64,000 nucleotides of DNA from Sacculina carcini (Eukaryota; Arthropoda; Thecostraca; Sacculinidae). Numbering within the stretch: the stretch's first letter is position 1; each line of letters begins with the position of its first letter. The stretch spans positions 7,206,001 through 7,270,000 of the forward strand of contig OU696575.1 of NCBI GenBank assembly GCA_916048095.2. The letters run 5' to 3'. The notes under the pieces were generated by a model. The model made no database searches and was not told the origin of the DNA. It saw nothing but the letters and a program-made list of their open reading frames with translations. Below are positions 62,846 through 64,000 of this stretch, piece by piece. Made by a program: the position numbers and the translations under genes.

Positions 62846-63676
62846 ATGTCTACTGAGGCTGGAAAGGCACACTCAGATACGCAGCTCAGCATGACAAGTG
62901 AAATGGAGCAGAATTGTTCAGCTTCCGGGATTGCCTTGCCGGCTAGTGCACAAATGCCGCAGCCAATGTTCGATGCGCGACTGATTGCAGAATACGACGG
63001 GACCGGCGACGTGGCTGAATGGCTCACACGAGCTGAAACATTGTGTTCCTTACGAGGTGTGGATGTAGCCGGTGTAATCCCACTGAGATTGACAGGCGGA
63101 GCATTTGCTGTTTGGTCTCAGCTGCCAGCGGCAAGTCGATGTTCGTTTCCAGCGGTGAAGCAGGCTTTGCAGGCGGCTTTCGCATTAGATGAGTATGCCG
63201 CGTATGAGGAGTTCACGAGGCTTCATTTGCGTGAAGGTGAATCACCGGATGTATTTTTAGCCGATCTGCAGCGGCTTTCTTCACTGTTTGGCGGGGTACC
63301 TGAACGAGCGTTGATATGCTCTTTTGTCGCGGGGCTGCCTGATGAAGTCAAACGGACAATTCGTGCGGGTGCCAGAGCAGGCAGTATGGATTTGCCAACT
63401 CTACTGATGCGGACTCGGGCCATGCTGCGCGATGACAGAAGCTATGCTGCTGGAGCCTCTCAGTATGCACGTAACCATTCCATTCACAGACAACGAGCCT
63501 CGGTGAATATTGGGAACAGGCGAAGAGCTCCCAGAAAGTGCCGGAACTGCGGAGAAATTGGTCACTTCGCCGCTGCTTGCCCGTGCAAAGAAGTGAATAC
63601 TCAGTGCAGTAGACATTCACCGGTGGTCATTGCTGGTTCTGAACGCCCGGGAAACGACGACGGGAGATGCACATAG
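62846..63676 (+). CDS. Gag of the lineage-A element at the right edge
   Basis: 277 codons from MSTEAGKAHSDTQLSM. It shows the conserved block IAEYDGTGDVAEWLTRAETL, then SFVAGLPDEVKRTIRAGARA and one zinc knuckle CRNCGEIGHFAAAC. It is close to the gag at 56620-57348. I chose the first ATG after the LTR and primer site. The frame is intact. The slippery GGGAAAC at 63649-63655 lies 21 nt before its stop. Confidence 0.88.
   Translation: MSTEAGKAHSDTQLSMTSEMEQNCSASGIALPASAQMPQPMFDARLIAEYDGTGDVAEWLTRAETLCSLRGVDVAGVIPLRLTGGAFAVWSQLPAASRCSFPAVKQALQAAFALDEYAAYEEFTRLHLREGESPDVFLADLQRLSSLFGGVPERALICSFVAGLPDEVKRTIRAGARAGSMDLPTLLMRTRAMLRDDRSYAAGASQYARNHSIHRQRASVNIGNRRRAPRKCRNCGEIGHFAAACPCKEVNTQCSRHSPVVIAGSERPGNDDGRCT
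63649..63655 (+). promoter_or_regulatory. -1 frameshift heptamer GGGAAAC
   Basis: Read G GGA AAC in the gag frame, overlapping C CCG GGA, which also fits the slippery pattern. The downstream structure is less clear here: only short stems such as TGCAC/GTGCA at 63667-63686 are visible. Confidence 0.65.
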
Positions 63677-64000
63677 GCACCAGTGCAGTCTGCCGCAGAA
63701 ATATAGTTTCTTCCGGTGCTCTTCCTGCTGTTAATCTGGTCATTAACGGTCAACGCCGTTGGGTGCTGGTGGATACCGGGTGTACAGATACCATCATTCA
63801 TACTGCAATCTGCAGGAACTGGGTCCCTTGCAAGACTAGGTTGACCACCATGAGCAGTGAACCACTGGCGTGCTGCGGCACTAGTTTTATTAAAATTGAA
63901 GGTCCGTCCGGACACGTGATGCACGTTGAGTCGCTGGTTGTAATGACGACACCTCTTGGATTCGACGTTGTTCTCGGCATGTCCGGTATTACGGCTCTTG
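63653..64000 (+). CDS. Pol N-terminus (protease), cut by the window end
   Basis: The -1 frame is open from 63613 to the window end. It reads RRWVLVDTGCTDTIIHTAIC (DTG active site) and then FDVVLGMSGITAL, matching the proteases of the elements at 9482 and 56183. RT and later domains lie outside. Confidence 0.85.

Overview
Eukaryotic (animal) genomic DNA holding the middle of one host gene, ELP1/IKBKAP (elongator complex subunit 1), on the + strand. Ten coding exons between 5512 and 62380 have introns that begin with GT and end with AG. All nine junctions between them agree in reading phase, and together they give about 2.76 kb of coding sequence (about 920 codons). The gene's 5' part and its last exons lie outside the window. 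Its exons are GC-rich; its introns (0.7 to 11.3 kb) are AT-rich, full of (TG)n tracts and loaded with transposons. The organism is an invertebrate-type metazoan with a repeat-rich genome; I cannot name the phylum from this window.

Layout: 1-5511, upstream intron with a Tc1/IS630-like transposase relic, a LINE scrap and a decayed LTR element. 5512-6301, ELP1 exon 1. 6302-16965, a THAP-type transposon end, a young LTR retrotransposon (8268-12947) and gag/pol relics. 16966-17266, exon 2, with a mariner inserted 6 bp past its 5' splice site. 17267-23613, that mariner and a nearly complete LINE with ORF1 and ORF2. 23614-23812, exon 3. 23813-35142, SINEs, minisatellites, a LINE relic, and a 3.5-kb TIR transposon with a second mariner nested in it. 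35143-35314, exon 4. 35315-44659, a LINE, a pol relic, and a complete, apparently recent Ty3/gypsy element (39674-44536). 44660-52295, exons 5-9 with shorter introns, one holding an unclassified 2.26-kb TIR element. 52296-62183, a mosaic LTR element, a foldback palindrome and two LINE pieces. 62184-62380, exon 10. 62381-64000, the start of another LTR element whose LTR is a near-perfect palindrome.

The most unusual signal is shared by one lineage of LTR elements, here called lineage A. Five members (ends near 4104, 8770, 15038, 57379 and 62833) have an LTR ending in ...ACA followed at once by AGCTATTTCGGC or a one-base variant. This 12-mer is the complement of nucleotides 1-12 of animal tRNA-Phe, that is, the 5' end rather than the 3' CCA end used by ordinary primer-binding sites. 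Three members also keep the retroviral -1 frameshift heptamer GGGAAAC in the gag frame. In two of them it is followed after 5 nt by a strong hairpin. The unrelated gypsy element at 39674-44536 has a conventional tRNA-Ser(GCT) primer-binding site and an in-frame UAG between gag and pol.
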